A stretch of DNA of 64,000 bases from Sabellastarte sp. h YS-2021 (lineage: Eukaryota > Annelida > Polychaeta > Sabellida > Sabellidae): the NCBI GenBank assembly GCA_964017235.1, contig OZ024936.1, positions 31,890,040-31,954,039 of the forward strand, written 5' to 3'. Shown here piece after piece: positions 47,268 to 58,150 of the stretch (positions are counted from its first letter, which is position 1; every line of letters starts with the position of its first letter). The position numbers were made by a program, and so were the translations under genes. Under the pieces are notes generated by a model. It was given only the letters and a program-made list of their open reading frames with translations. It had not been told where the DNA came from and did not search any database.

Positions 47268-47727
47268 GTGGCTTCAGAACAGTCACTGACGGATCAGAAA
47301 ACAATCCCTTTCAGAACCGCCAATGGAAATGGCTCACAAATTATTTACTTTAAGACCCGTTTTAAAGAAAAATGTCTTTACCCTTGATATATTTTATAAA
47401 TGTTTTCATAACAAAATCGGAACCGCAAAATTTCTATTCTAACATGACATTTTAGAATATCTTTAGTTTTGAAGCTATTTTGTAGAAAAATATACAAACT
47501 TTGTTATACTAGGTCTCAAGTGAGGTTTCAGTAACAAATTATTTCATTGGTTAATGAAATTAATCACGTTTGCAGATGATAAGTAGACTGGTTCCCTGGT
47601 TTTATGTATCTACTTTCATCGACAGCATGCTTTAATTCAACAGCCACACATCAAATAGTTATAATATGAACGTGACGGTTCTGAAATTAAAAGAATTGTG
47701 ACCCGTCCTTGTCGGTTCCGAAGACAC
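47268..47727. repeat. Possible worn foldback
   Basis: GTGGCTTCAGAACAGTCACT... at 47268-47292 and the complement of 47703-47727 agree at 19 of 25 positions. The interior has no ORF. This could be an old non-autonomous element or chance. Confidence 0.4.
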
Positions 47728-48174
47728 TCTGTATGGGAAAATATAAAAATTCTGCTGCTGATATGGAACAAAACCATATTGGTGTTGCTAGAATTTGTTT
47801 CACATTTGATGGTGTATTTATCCTAAGCCTGTAATACTGTAATCCAATATATGTACAATCTGTTCAGTGGCAAACACAGAACCTACTTTTTATGTAACAT
47901 TTGGCTGTATATTTTCTTAGTGAAAGAAATTTTGCTACCAAGGGTGAATTATTTCTATATACACCTTTTAACCACTTAAGTTTGAGGGCTGTTATGAAAT
48001 TTTTTAGACCTATAATTTTTATTCTGCCTCTTTTACTATATGATGTTAATGTTTTATTACCTATTTTGTCAGAGTCATTTGACTATGTGAATTTGAAGAA
48101 CGTTTTATTTAAGTCTTTTAAAAAGATATGTCATGATTAAGTAAACTTTAAAACACGTGATTAAGTTTTCCTAA

Positions 48175-48850
48175 TAAAAATGGTTTAATAACTCATAATA
48201 AAGCTTTACCATTAGGTGTGAGAAGGCTTTTCCCAATCCTTTATTTACTCTTTCATTTCTATCATTTAGCCCCATAACGTATCTGTACCATTCTGGATAA
48301 ATCTACTGACAACTTTAGTCCTGAATTCGATTTCATTCAACTGAAACATTTGATCAAATAATTTTTCATTTGAATATTTCTTATTAACTATCCAAATAAT
48401 TTTAGTTTTATCTGTATTAATTTTTAATTCGGAGATAGAACCTAATACCTCTGAAGTATTAAGGACTGATTTATGTTGACGACCATTAAGAATTAAAGTG
48501 GCATCACATGCAAATTGGGTAATTTAAACTCCGAATCTTTAATTTGCATTCCATGCATTTTATCATTCTCATGATCTGAACAGTAAATATTTCTGCAACC
48601 ATTATAAATAAATATGATGAGATAGTACCTTCTTGTCTGCAGCCCCGTTCTATTGTCATAAAGTCAGATAAAAACATTTTGTATTACTGCAGTTTGTACA
48701 TTATTATTATTACAGAGTTTTATCCAGCATGCGAACTGTTAGTAAAGCCTAAAAAGATAGAGCATTATACATAAATTTCTGAGATGTTGAATCATAGGCT
48801 TTTCCAAAATTTAAGAGTAAGCCTGGTATTCTGCAATGGTAGCCGAAGTA
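48175..48850 (-). mobile_element. L1-like reverse transcriptase fragment
   Basis: On the minus strand: NFGKAYDSTSQKFMYNALSF near 48790, IERGCRQEGTISSYLFIMVA near 48630, then DATLILNGR near 48500 (the YADD region decayed), GSISELKINTDKTKIIWI near 48420 and RFIQNGTD near 48290. The GCRQ-G-ISPYLFI and LKINTDKTK wording is typical of L1-type elements. Frameshifts and stops are present, and both ends are missing. It is the opposite orientation to, and a different part from, the L1-like copy at 1.5 kb. Confidence 0.78.
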
Positions 48851-49178
48851 ACGGCAGGCATAAATGAGTTATTTTCCAGAATTTTGGCATGTAAATTTTA
48901 GTTTTGGGCAACGTTGAGATGTTGATTACATACTGCAAATTTATACACCTCTTTAAGAATACTGTAATATATTGTGTTCTACAGCTTAATTAAGTACATT
49001 TATATCTTGTGCTTATGTCATGAACATGTTACCAAAAGAAACCCAAGTTACTAGACGTCAAACAAGAACAATTAAAGATTTGGTGGCCAAGTTCTGTCAA
49101 GTTATGGTGGTCCACAGGACTTATGTTTCAGATATATCACTGCAAATAAGTTCAAATGCTAAGAAAAGCAGTATACGT

Positions 49179-49993
49179 TACGTGGAACCTCGATTATCTG
49201 GTCTTCTATTATCCGAATCTCCAGATTAACCGAACCAAAATCTTGTCTCCCTACATATAATGCACCGTTTAGCGTGAGCGATAATACAGGATTTTACACA
49301 GTCTCGGAAACTATTAACTCTAATGCTTTATAAAACGTACCATTCACAGAAACACCTAACTTCTTTTATATTTATAACCATTGTTACAGTAGGGGATGGA
49401 TTATTTCAATTACACGACCCCGCAACACAACTTCTTTGATAATGTGCTTACAAATGAAAGCATGTTCGATTGGGTTTCGCAATTTATTATCTCCCAGAGT
49501 AGGTTCACAGACTGACAACATGTATTAAAAGAAAAGAAGTCAACAATGCATTACCAACCAAACACACCTATCACTGAAGGCGTGTTTGCTTGGGATTTTA
49601 CAATAAATAATTTCCCGGAGTTTTTCAATTGACAAAATGCGGAATGATGTTAATCTAAAATTAAAAGGTCAACAATGCAAGTACCAACCGAACACACCCA
49701 GCTCTCAAGTCTGCATATTATTTTGAATAAAAATAATAATATCCATCGATATAGAGCAAATAATTAAGTGACAGTTCGAGGGTCCCTTATATGACACAAA
49801 TATATTAAATTATATTTTATCAATGACCACCAACATATATGTTTAGGGCATAAAAACGATATTTGTTCAATTATCACCCACTCGGTAACCCATAGACAGT
49901 GAATTTCAGCTTCCTTCATCTATCCGAACCCCTCGATTATCTGACCGGATTGTATGTCTCCCATGGGGTTCAGATAATCGATGGTCTACTGTA
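49179..49993. mobile_element. Non-autonomous pogo/Tigger-like element
   Basis: The left end is TACGTGGAACCTCGATTATC and the right end reads GATAATCGATGGTCTACTGTA. These resemble the pogo-type terminus (CAG-GG-CCTCGATTATCCG) and have TA at both outer ends. A second internal copy of the motif (CCGAACCCCTCGATTATCTG) lies at 49923-49942. About 815 bp, no transposase frame. Confidence 0.7.
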
Positions 49994-50107
49994 ATTAGCC
50001 AGGATTCTTTATTGCGAACTACCATACATTCTCAACATTACCACTCAAGGCACTCTAGATGTATGAATACTAATGCAATTCCATTTTCACCATCAGATTA
50101 TGAAGTA

Positions 50108-51046
50108 CTAATTCCTCTGCAGTAAAATTCTTTTGCAGCTCTCCCTAAAGGAGGGCTTACACAGAAGATAGATCACAAAATTCACACTACAATTCAAATG
50201 AATAGCAACATTGATCATGTTATCAAGGAGTCTACCGTAGCATATGTTATGCGCAAAGAAATCGTTAAGTTCTGGGTTGATGTAAGAGAGTGCATATGTT
50301 CCATATGGTAGATAAGTGACCAGAAATACTGCGACTATTGCAATCACGGATTTACTGACTTCGTAATACTCCTGTTTCAGGGTGGGGTGGCATGTTATGT
50401 ATCCATTTCTGATCCTTCTTAGTGCAGCAAGTAGAGCTGAACTAAATATGACTAGAAAAGTAGCTGGAAACAGAAAAAGTATCAGACCATAGTAACCCGT
50501 TTCTATCCTTATGGTGGATTTTTTCACAAAATCTTGACAGTACTTGCAGCGCGTTTCATTTGCAGAGTTCATTACTTCCTTTTCTAGAACAAGCGACCAC
50601 CTTAGAATCTGCACAAAGATGGCCATTAATACAGTTGCAAGCACCGAATTGTGGATGACCTTGCGTGTGTTTCGGGCCTTCATCACAAACGGTTTGTAAA
50701 AAGCCATAAACCGCGAAAAGGCCAACAGGACAGCCACCCAAATAGATACAAATTGTGCAAGTTCTGAAAAGACAACAATGAACAGTAACTCCAAGATGGC
50801 TTTGAAGTCATTATAGGTTTTCAAGATAAACTGCAAAATCGTCTGTATCAATGCACATGCCAATACTCCAGTATCCGCCACTGCCAAGGTTTTCAAGTAA
50901 AAACCAACCACCGTAGGAGGCTGTCTCATTGACAAAACTACAAAACTGAAGATGTTGCCAAATATTCCAAAAACAGACATTAGTATTAATATGACTTGAC
51001 CAATTGTTTTCCATTGGTCGAGAAATGGACAATCACTCTCACTCAT
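50108..51046 (-). CDS. Rhodopsin-class GPCR, probably peptide-receptor-like
   Basis: Intact intronless frame of 312 residues. The start is the ATG at 51046 (A at -3); the in-frame GTG 60 bases upstream is ignored. Seven hydrophobic segments are visible. Class A landmarks: GN in TM1 (residues 30-31) and LAVAD in TM2 (54-58). The DRY site reads SRF (111-113). TM6 has FLVTYLPY in place of FxxCWxP (241-248), and TM7 has NCSVNFVIY in place of NPxxY (285-293). A CKYC pair lies in extracellular loop 2, but no cysteine is evident at the top of TM3. The TM7 form is common in invertebrate peptide receptors. The N-terminus is very short and has no glycosylation site. The ligand is unknown. The changed DRY may mean altered G-protein coupling. 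No stops, so the gene appears alive. Confidence 0.87.
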   Translation of the reverse strand: MSESDCPFLDQWKTIGQVILILMSVFGIFGNIFSFVVLSMRQPPTVVGFYLKTLAVADTGVLACALIQTILQFILKTYNDFKAILELLFIVVFSELAQFVSIWVAVLLAFSRFMAFYKPFVMKARNTRKVIHNSVLATVLMAIFVQILRWSLVLEKEVMNSANETRCKYCQDFVKKSTIRIETGYYGLILFLFPATFLVIFSSALLAALRRIRNGYITCHPTLKQEYYEVSKSVIAIVAVFLVTYLPYGTYALSYINPELNDFFAHNICYGRLLDNMINVAIHLNCSVNFVIYLLCKPSFRESCKRILLQRN

Positions 51047-52379
51047 GGTTTTCAAATGTGAAGATATAATATGCTGATTATATTGTGCTATATGTTTATA
51101 ATACACTATCTATTTATTTCATAAAAAACATAAATATTTCAAATCAACCAAGGTAAAGACAGATACCTTATTTTTTATATCGTGTATTATATATACAATC
51201 CCACAACAACTCTTCTGTGATATGATCAGACAAAATTGTTATTTTTTTCTCAAAAATTGCACTTAATGATATCCTCTATTTTGTTGTATATGTGTATGGT
51301 GTTATTTTAAATCTGAGAACTCATCAAGCCATTGTGGTACACAGGCCACATTATAACTGGAAATTGTCCTCAATTTGTCGCCTTTAATTTTACATGAAAA
51401 CTGATGATATGTTTCGCCTGTCACTTTTTGTCCATGTTTTCACTGCAATGAGAACAACTGTAAGGGCACGCTTTTAATGGCACACGCAACCCTGTAGAAC
51501 TGCACGAGTCTGACTTTCTGTTTGATCTATCCATTATAATGATATTTCATTTTCAATCTCTGCTTTTAAACAAACATGGCTAAGTAAGCTACAGTTTTAA
51601 GTTACACAAACACTCATTGTAGGTAGATATCTAAGCCAATGGAATAAACTAGTATAACTGTATTTCATTCCTATCTTTACAAATAAAATCTCCACAATAA
51701 AATTTGCTTTCTAAATACTAACTGTTTATAGTAAATACAAAGCAAAAATATAATTTCCTTTTGATTTGTTTGATATCATGCACTTGTTTAATCAAACAGA
51801 GAAGTCACATATGGCTTTGTGATACTGTACATTGCAGTTCCTGGTGGTGTGGGATGTACCTAAACATCTTTATAAATATTTATTTTTAATAATAGGCAGT
51901 ACACAAAACAATAGAAATATATCTGTTTACAAATATCATGAATAAATCAGTGGATTGGCCAGATAACCTATATTTCTTTTTTTTTCTTTCTTCTTAGATG
52001 ACCCCAACTGTCACAACAGACTGACAAATTTTGCTATTCTGGTGAATCAAATCTTAGTTAATGTACTAACGTCATGCATTAAAACAATCAATTAATGTAA
52101 TCAATGGTGTTAGTAAAACTTTCTATTAATTGTGAAGAAACTGGACATAATAACACTCATTACACTTCCTTCACATTCCAATGTTAAAATGCTAAAATAA
52201 AAATGTTTAAAAATTTGTCAATCCCTAATAATTTCTTACGATATTTTTTTTAGCTAGTACGCTCCTTAGATAGGGTTGGTCATATTGGATTTTAAAAGCT
52301 AGCAGTGCACAAGGTGAATTCAAAGTCAGAAATCAAATTTTGAGAACACGGAATATTTCTGTTTAGTGTTATTTTAGTG
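51047..52379. other. Upstream region of the GPCR, no gene seen
   Basis: AT-rich DNA with no recognised gene. The GPCR promoter should lie at its low end, if there is no distant 5' exon. Confidence 0.4.
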
Positions 52380-53790
52380 TTTTAAATACAACTGAATTTG
52401 TCACCAGGGGAATAAGAAATCGTCACTTACAACTGGCAAGAGAAGAAGCTGTCGACAAGAAGTACAAAAAGTGTGAAGACGAGTGGGACTAAGAAGGGTA
52501 ACATAATGGACATTTTAATGGTTAGTGCAGACAACGGTTCCTATTTGAATGACTTATTAGCCGATCCCAAAGGTATCATTGCAACTATTGAAAGTAACCA
52601 GCAAGAAGCAGGAGCTGATGGTTCAGTGAATCAGTATATTGAGCAGATTGGAGGTATCGAATCATGAAATTATTAAGCAAATGGACAAGCTGGAGATGAA
52701 TAGTGCAGCTGTGTCAACTCTCACTGGTTCTCCTGTGGCAGGTCATAAGGACAATGTAACATTTCGGTTTCAGCCGTTGAGATCACCAGGGAGAGATGTG
52801 TGTGTGTGTGGACAGGTCCCCATGGGCAACATAGATGAACTCATATAGATGGCCAGCAAGGGAGATGGATACAACTCAGTTATATCAGAAAGAAACGTCA
52901 ACAAATACGTCACAGACTGCACGGGGCATTACACAGGAATCTGAATGTCAGGGTTACAAGCCAGATAGCAGCAGGGATGCTATTGTACCTAGTTTGGACA
53001 GAATCATCAGAGCTTTGCCTCATGTGTCGTCAGCTGTGACGGATTTTCTAGGTCATTATGATGAATGTTTGCAACAGGAAGTTGTCCCAGGTGTGCCTCA
53101 TTCCATAAGGAGAAAATCTGGGCGTTATAATACCACAGAGACAGTCTATGGACGACCTGAGGTGAGATGGCCTTATGAAGGCTTTATTGTTGTGTCACAT
53201 GCAAAGAAGCCTCCATATGACGAGATGACACTTCCCCATGGGCCTCAGGTCAGTTGAATAACACTTTATTTGTCCAAGACAATATGTTACTGCATCAGGT
53301 GCTTACTCAGGTCACGCTGGCATTGCATGACGTGACAGTCCTTCCCTGGCCAGCTGGGAGGGCTGCTTGGGCAGCTTCGATGACAGAAGTGGAAGAGGGG
53401 AGGTTGACGTGGGACAACACGATGCAATGGGCCCTTAATAAGATTGGATCTTGACAAATCGCAGTGATGAACAGTCAAGCGCTTACTGAACAACACAACG
53501 CAATGGGTCCTTAATAGGATTGGATCTTGACAAATCGCAGTGATGAATAGTCAAGCGCTTACTGACAATGCTTACTGGGAACAGATTGTGTAAATTCTAC
53601 AATGAAGGTGTGTGTGCCCAGGGGGCAACCACGGCAACTATGGGCATGTGTGTGTATTCTGTCACTGACAGGGAAGAGTGTTGAATCTCCCGGAAGTAAT
53701 GTGTAATTTTAAAATAAATAAAGTGCAGGAAGGGAGACCTACAGTAGCAAGGTAGAGACATTAATGAAGAAAGACAATTAGTGGAGTCAA
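52380..53790 (+). pseudogene. Decayed DIRS-like retroelement, gag-like ORF
   Basis: A chain of frames on the plus strand with a continuous theme. A Lys/Ser-rich start is followed by MDILMVSADNGSYLNDLLAD (52507). RRKSGRYNTTETVYGRPEVR comes next, then WPYEGFIVVSHAKKPPYDEM (53109-53228), LFVQDNMLLHQVLTQVTLAL, TVLPWPAGRAAWAASMTEVE (to 53399) and TGNRLCKFYNEGVC, the start of a zinc-knuckle-like end (53577). From memory this series belongs to gag-like ORFs of DIRS-type retroelements in marine invertebrates. At least three frameshifts and a 76-bp duplication break it. No protease or recombinase was seen in this part. Confidence 0.6.
53414..53565 (+). repeat. 76-bp tandem duplication in the gag-like ORF
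   Basis: ACAACACGATGCAATGGGCC...CAAGCGCTTACTGA (53414-53489) is repeated at 53490-53565 with about six differences. The second copy introduces an extra TGA into the frame. Confidence 0.9.
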
Positions 53791-53943
53791 ACAGTTGAAT
53801 TTTAGTGAGCAAATTTGTAAAGCTGTGTGTGAACCAGACACGGAGTTGAAGCAAGACTTATACTTGTGTGGTAATAGGAAGAGACATTGTTCTAATCAAG
53901 TTACATTAAATGTTAACAGTAAGGGTTGTTCAATGCATGACAC

Positions 53944-54175
53944 TGGGCCATGGTGGCAGAGTGGTAACACTCTCGTCTCCCACCTCTGAGGCCGGGGTTC
54001 AGTTCACGGCTCTACCTCAAGTGGGAAAGCTGGTAGTTGCTTGCCCTTGGCCGGCAGTTTACAGTACAGAACCTTGACCAACTGTATGTACTGGTTTCCT
54101 CTGCCCTTCCAAATACCCGTCGTGATATGACCTGTACAGTGCTGAAAGCGACGTAAAACCCCAAATAAATAAATA
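53944..54175 (+). mobile_element. tRNA-derived SINE, copy 6, inside the DIRS-like remnant
   Basis: Full-length member of the family. The head begins GGGCCATGGTGGCAGAGTGG and the tail ends AAATAAATAAATA. CATGACAC flanks it at 53936-53943 and 54176-54183 (the match can be extended with one mismatch). It is younger than the retroelement it sits in. Confidence 0.92.
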
Positions 54176-54469
54176 CATGACACGGGGTGCCAGTTGCAAC
54201 CCACGAAGTGTGAATGCTGAGATCTCCAATCATAAAATTTGTATCCTGGTTAGTAATGACGGAGTGATATGGGGAGTGGAAAGCAGGAAGTGAAATTGGA
54301 TGTTTTGAACTGGTGGGGTAGCCATGATGCTGAGGCAGGTCCGATGTGTGTATGTGAGTGATAAAAATAACAGTGTTTTTGCAGGGTTTTATATTTGGAA
54401 TGATAAAGGGCATGGAATTTTGAATATGGCGCTTCTGGGGAGGTAAACTTGTCAGTTGTAGGTAGTATA

Positions 54470-55070
54470 CATTTATGTGTTGATTCTGTCATTCAATACA
54501 GGTCTTGGGAGGACAAAGAACAAGCTAAATTGACTAGGATAAATTACTATTCAGACCTTAGATATCAAGAATATCATGATTGGTCAGATCACACCTTTAT
54601 TGAACAAAAAATTGATCAGTTATGTATTGAGGTAGATGTTTTAGTGCCCGAACACTTTCACAGAAACAACAGAAGGCAAAATGTTCGGTACTAGGGAATT
54701 TAAAACAGGGGGCACACAGTTTGGGTGAAGAGGACAGGTCACAACAGATTGAAGTGGTGGAAAGATCTGGTGTTTATAAGAGTCGTATTGGTGACATAAC
54801 TTTATAGGGTACTAGTTTGACATTTATAGGACCTGACAGAAAACTTGTCCAGTTAGCTACAATTGAACAGTACCTGAAGGTGGCGGATATTGTCCAGGCA
54901 ACTGGTTGCCCAATTATCATGTTATTAAAATTCTCATAGAATTTGGATTGAATGTTGAAACTTGGGAACATTAACTTGAGAGATTTTTCGGATAAAAGAT
55001 TAATTGATTGGTTTCTAACTATAATATCAGTGTCAATCTATGGTCAGATCTGTAATTAATTTTATGCCTT
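54470..55070 (+). pseudogene. DIRS-like retroelement, start of RT ORF (decayed)
   Basis: Frames encode RSWEDKEQAKLTRINYYSDL and LCIEVDVLVPEH (54500-54660), then GPDRKLVQLATIEQYLKVAD (54831), QATGCP and NLRDFSDKRLIDWF (54978). The last part matches the position just before RT in DIRS-type ORFs (compare HHLAD-FDQQLPDLMEFGF at 63.6 kb). The RT core itself is missing. Several stops. Confidence 0.5.
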
Positions 55071-55082
55071 ACGGGGCTGTTA

Positions 55083-55260
55083 ATGGTGGCTCGGAGGTGT
55101 AGCGGTTAGAGTGCTCAACTTCAACCTCTGAGGTTACCGGTTCGAATCTTGCCCCTTGCCAATGCCTGGTGGCTTACAGTGCAGAATCTGGACCAACTAG
55201 TATGCACTGGTTCCTCCATCTGTAAACTATCTGTCGCAAAGTGACCCTGGCAACAGATTC
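55083..55260 (+). mobile_element. tRNA-derived SINE of a second subfamily
   Basis: The head GGCTCGGAGGTGTAGCGGTT has the A-box-like GTAGCGGTTAGAGTGC and the B-box-like GGTTCGAATCTTGCC. The body shares GCACTGGTTCCTCC and ACTATCTGTCGC with the main family, but the head comes from a different tRNA. No clear target duplication. Confidence 0.7.
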
Positions 55261-57420
55261 TTCGAGAACAATGTGTTTGACTGTAACTGATGTAAGAATT
55301 TTCTCGCTACTATGCTGGAATTCTTGGAATTCAGTTAATCTACTGGATAGTGTCTTTTTCACCACACCAGTCAGGTTCTTTAGTTAAAAAGTCCTTGGAC
55401 TGCTTTTAACACTCTTTCTAAGTCTTGAGTCGGCAATACAATTTCATCTGGGGTAGAGAACTCCTTTTCCAACAATGCTAATCTGCAATTGTGAGGTGTT
55501 CAGCTTATATAGATAAGTGATCAGGAACCTTACCATTACAACATGTACACATTTTCTGAGAAATTAACATCATAAAACTTAGACTTATATTGATCACTAA
55601 TAATAAACATTTCTTGGAAAGAATCCTATTTTGAAAAACTGCAACTCAGGATATGAAATTGTAGGTCATTAACTGGAACACCTCTCTGCTGTAAACAGCT
55701 AGAATGTTCACTCATACACACACCTGCATTTTTGTTATTCCATCACCACTGTAAACCTGAGTTTTCCCTCCCCCTGGCCATAAAGAACTATAACTTATCT
55801 CCTTAGGTCTCCTAGGTAAGGATGTGCTCGGGGAGTTTCATATAGATAAAGCTGTGATTTTCTGGGTTTCAGACGGTCCCAGGCTGACGCAAAGTACAGC
55901 CTCTTGAATTAACATGTATGATGCTAATATATTAATTTCAAAACAGGGCCAGGCAATACCATTGTAGCCCCTTCTCAAATTTTCATTCGGGCTATTGAAA
56001 TGACGATTATGATTAGGCACAGTTGGGCAAGACACTAAGTTACCTCTTGAATGTGCAGCTACTAAGTCTGTGAAACATGGTTCTTAATTTAATGATTGCA
56101 GTTTTTGCATGAGGTGCCATAATAATAATAATTATGAAGGACCTGTGATATAGTTGATACTGTTGTATCTTTTATTAATGTGGTGGTTTTTAAAATTTAA
56201 AGTTTTAACCAATGTAAATTTATACTGATATGTAAATACAATTTCTCAAACTACACATCAGCTTTCAGTTTGAACTGTTTTTCTTGACCTCTGACCTGTG
56301 ACATCTAGCAGGAAACAGACCTTTGAAAACCCGTCTATTTAATGTTGAAAATTGATCCTGATGTTGATGTATGTATTTTCAACAGGAAATCGTATTTTTC
56401 AAGAATAATCAACATTAAATCTAGCTTAGTTTTCTGACATGAAAAAGATATTCATATTTTAGTACAGAAAATATGTTCAATATTGGGAAATATATGGCTG
56501 GCGTATGATAATTGATCACAAGGAACAGCTGATTTAATCAGGAAGTTAATTATTTCTGTATAAATATGTTTTGCTACAAACTAATGAAAAAAATATTATT
56601 TTTGTTGGTGCCTATAGTTCACAAAATTAATGCATTACCTTAATTTATTGAAATGTTAATTTACAGTTACATTTTAGACCTGTATCAGTCACAATGACTT
56701 TAGTCTTTAAAAATTGTTGGTTGTGTTATGCATATGTGTGAAATTTTCAATATTTCAATATTTATTATATCTATAATATTTTAAGTGCAGAAAAAAATCT
56801 TAAAAGAGAAGAATCAGACTTGAATATCGAGTGCAGTAGAATCAAATCCATAATATTTACTCTATCAGCAATAAAAATATTGCATATTGGTGGATATTGG
56901 TGGATATTGGTGGATATTTGTATAATTAAAATAATTAGTACGTAATGGATACATAAATGTATAAAGCCTATGTGGAACAAGCATTCTCACAAGACAAGAA
57001 TATTTTAGAAAAAAGGAAATCGCCTCACAAAAAGAGGCAATGTTATACACGTTAAGCTATGTGGTTTTCTTCAAACAACAAATAAAAAATTTGAACTCAG
57101 AATATTTTAATAGAGAAACTGGGAAATCTTGTATCTTTTGAACAAAATTGCGTGCTCTCAAAAACAGACACATGAAGCAAAAGGGGTTTGTACAGGTAAA
57201 TTTGAGCAGCTTGCTGGGCGGCCGATAATAAAGCATTTGCCCACTCTCAAATTGACTCTCATTGTTCCAAGCCAAAAAACGAGGAAAGGAGGGCATGATG
57301 ACAAAGAATGTTGGTTATGATGTCCATAATACTGTTATTTGTATATAAAATTATGCAACTGCAGTGATTGACAAACTTCCAAATATGTCCTAACAAAATA
57401 TCAAAAGGTTGTTTCTAATA
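55261..57420. other. Intergenic, no gene seen
   Basis: No coding exon recognised. A perfect DR1-type repeat on the minus strand (TGACCT-C-TGACCT) lies at 56285-56297. A 12-bp tandem GGTGGATATTGG (three copies) lies at 56889-56924. Confidence 0.45.
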
Positions 57421-57422
57421 CC

Positions 57423-57442
57423 CCAGTTACACATAGCCGGAT
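57423..57442 (+). repeat. Harbinger left terminal inverted repeat
   Basis: CCAGTTACACATAGCCGGAT pairs with the right end: 10 identical bases, then CGGAT after a gap of five less similar ones. It is preceded by CC rather than the GG found at the other end, so the outermost bases have changed. Confidence 0.85.
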
Positions 57443-58150
57443 GTACCACTGGATCGCGGCAGGTTACCTAATATGAAAAATTGTGAATGATTTACGGATC
57501 ATATTTTTTATCTGTGAAGACATCCTTATCATCTGTAATGTCCTTGTGGCATCCACCACAGATGAAAGGTGTCCGTGGGGACAACCTGCTGCTTGATTTT
57601 TCAATAAAAGGTTTGCGGATCTTAGGTGTAATTAATATCCATAACTGATCTGTATGTAATCCATAAGTCGTTCCTAATGTCCTTGAAGCACCCGTATATG
57701 ATATCCGCCACATCCTTGACTCATCCGCACCAATAAAGGCTCGCAAAACTTCTGTGGATATTCCCGGAGGGTGTTTGGAGGCTGTAAGGATGCCACCGGA
57801 AGTTAACAGACATTGGCAGAAACCACAAGGACCAATAGGGATGGTCCGTAAAGAAGGCCATGGATATGTAATTTGTCTGCGGATATCCACTAATATTTAC
57901 GGATCTATCCATGGACAATAGGGACGGGGTTTACGGACGATAAGGACATCTCAAGGACGGGGTTTACGGATAGATTTTTAGTTTCACACTACACTCGGGA
58001 ACTTACGGAAAGACGCTTTGTCATGGACAAAAGCCTATATAAGGGCACTTAACCTGGCTTTTTCCTCAATAACTTTCTGCAAAAATTCGATGTAAATACA
58101 TTGATTTATGGAACTTTATAGCTTATACTGTATATGTTTGAGGAAATATT

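Noticed and set aside
51047..51106. Longer GPCR N-terminus from 51106
   Set aside because: It begins with GTG; the ATG at 51046 is the first proper start.
57492..57918. Minus-strand ORF of 132 residues
   Set aside because: Lies in the subterminal repeat zone of the Harbinger element and has no motif.
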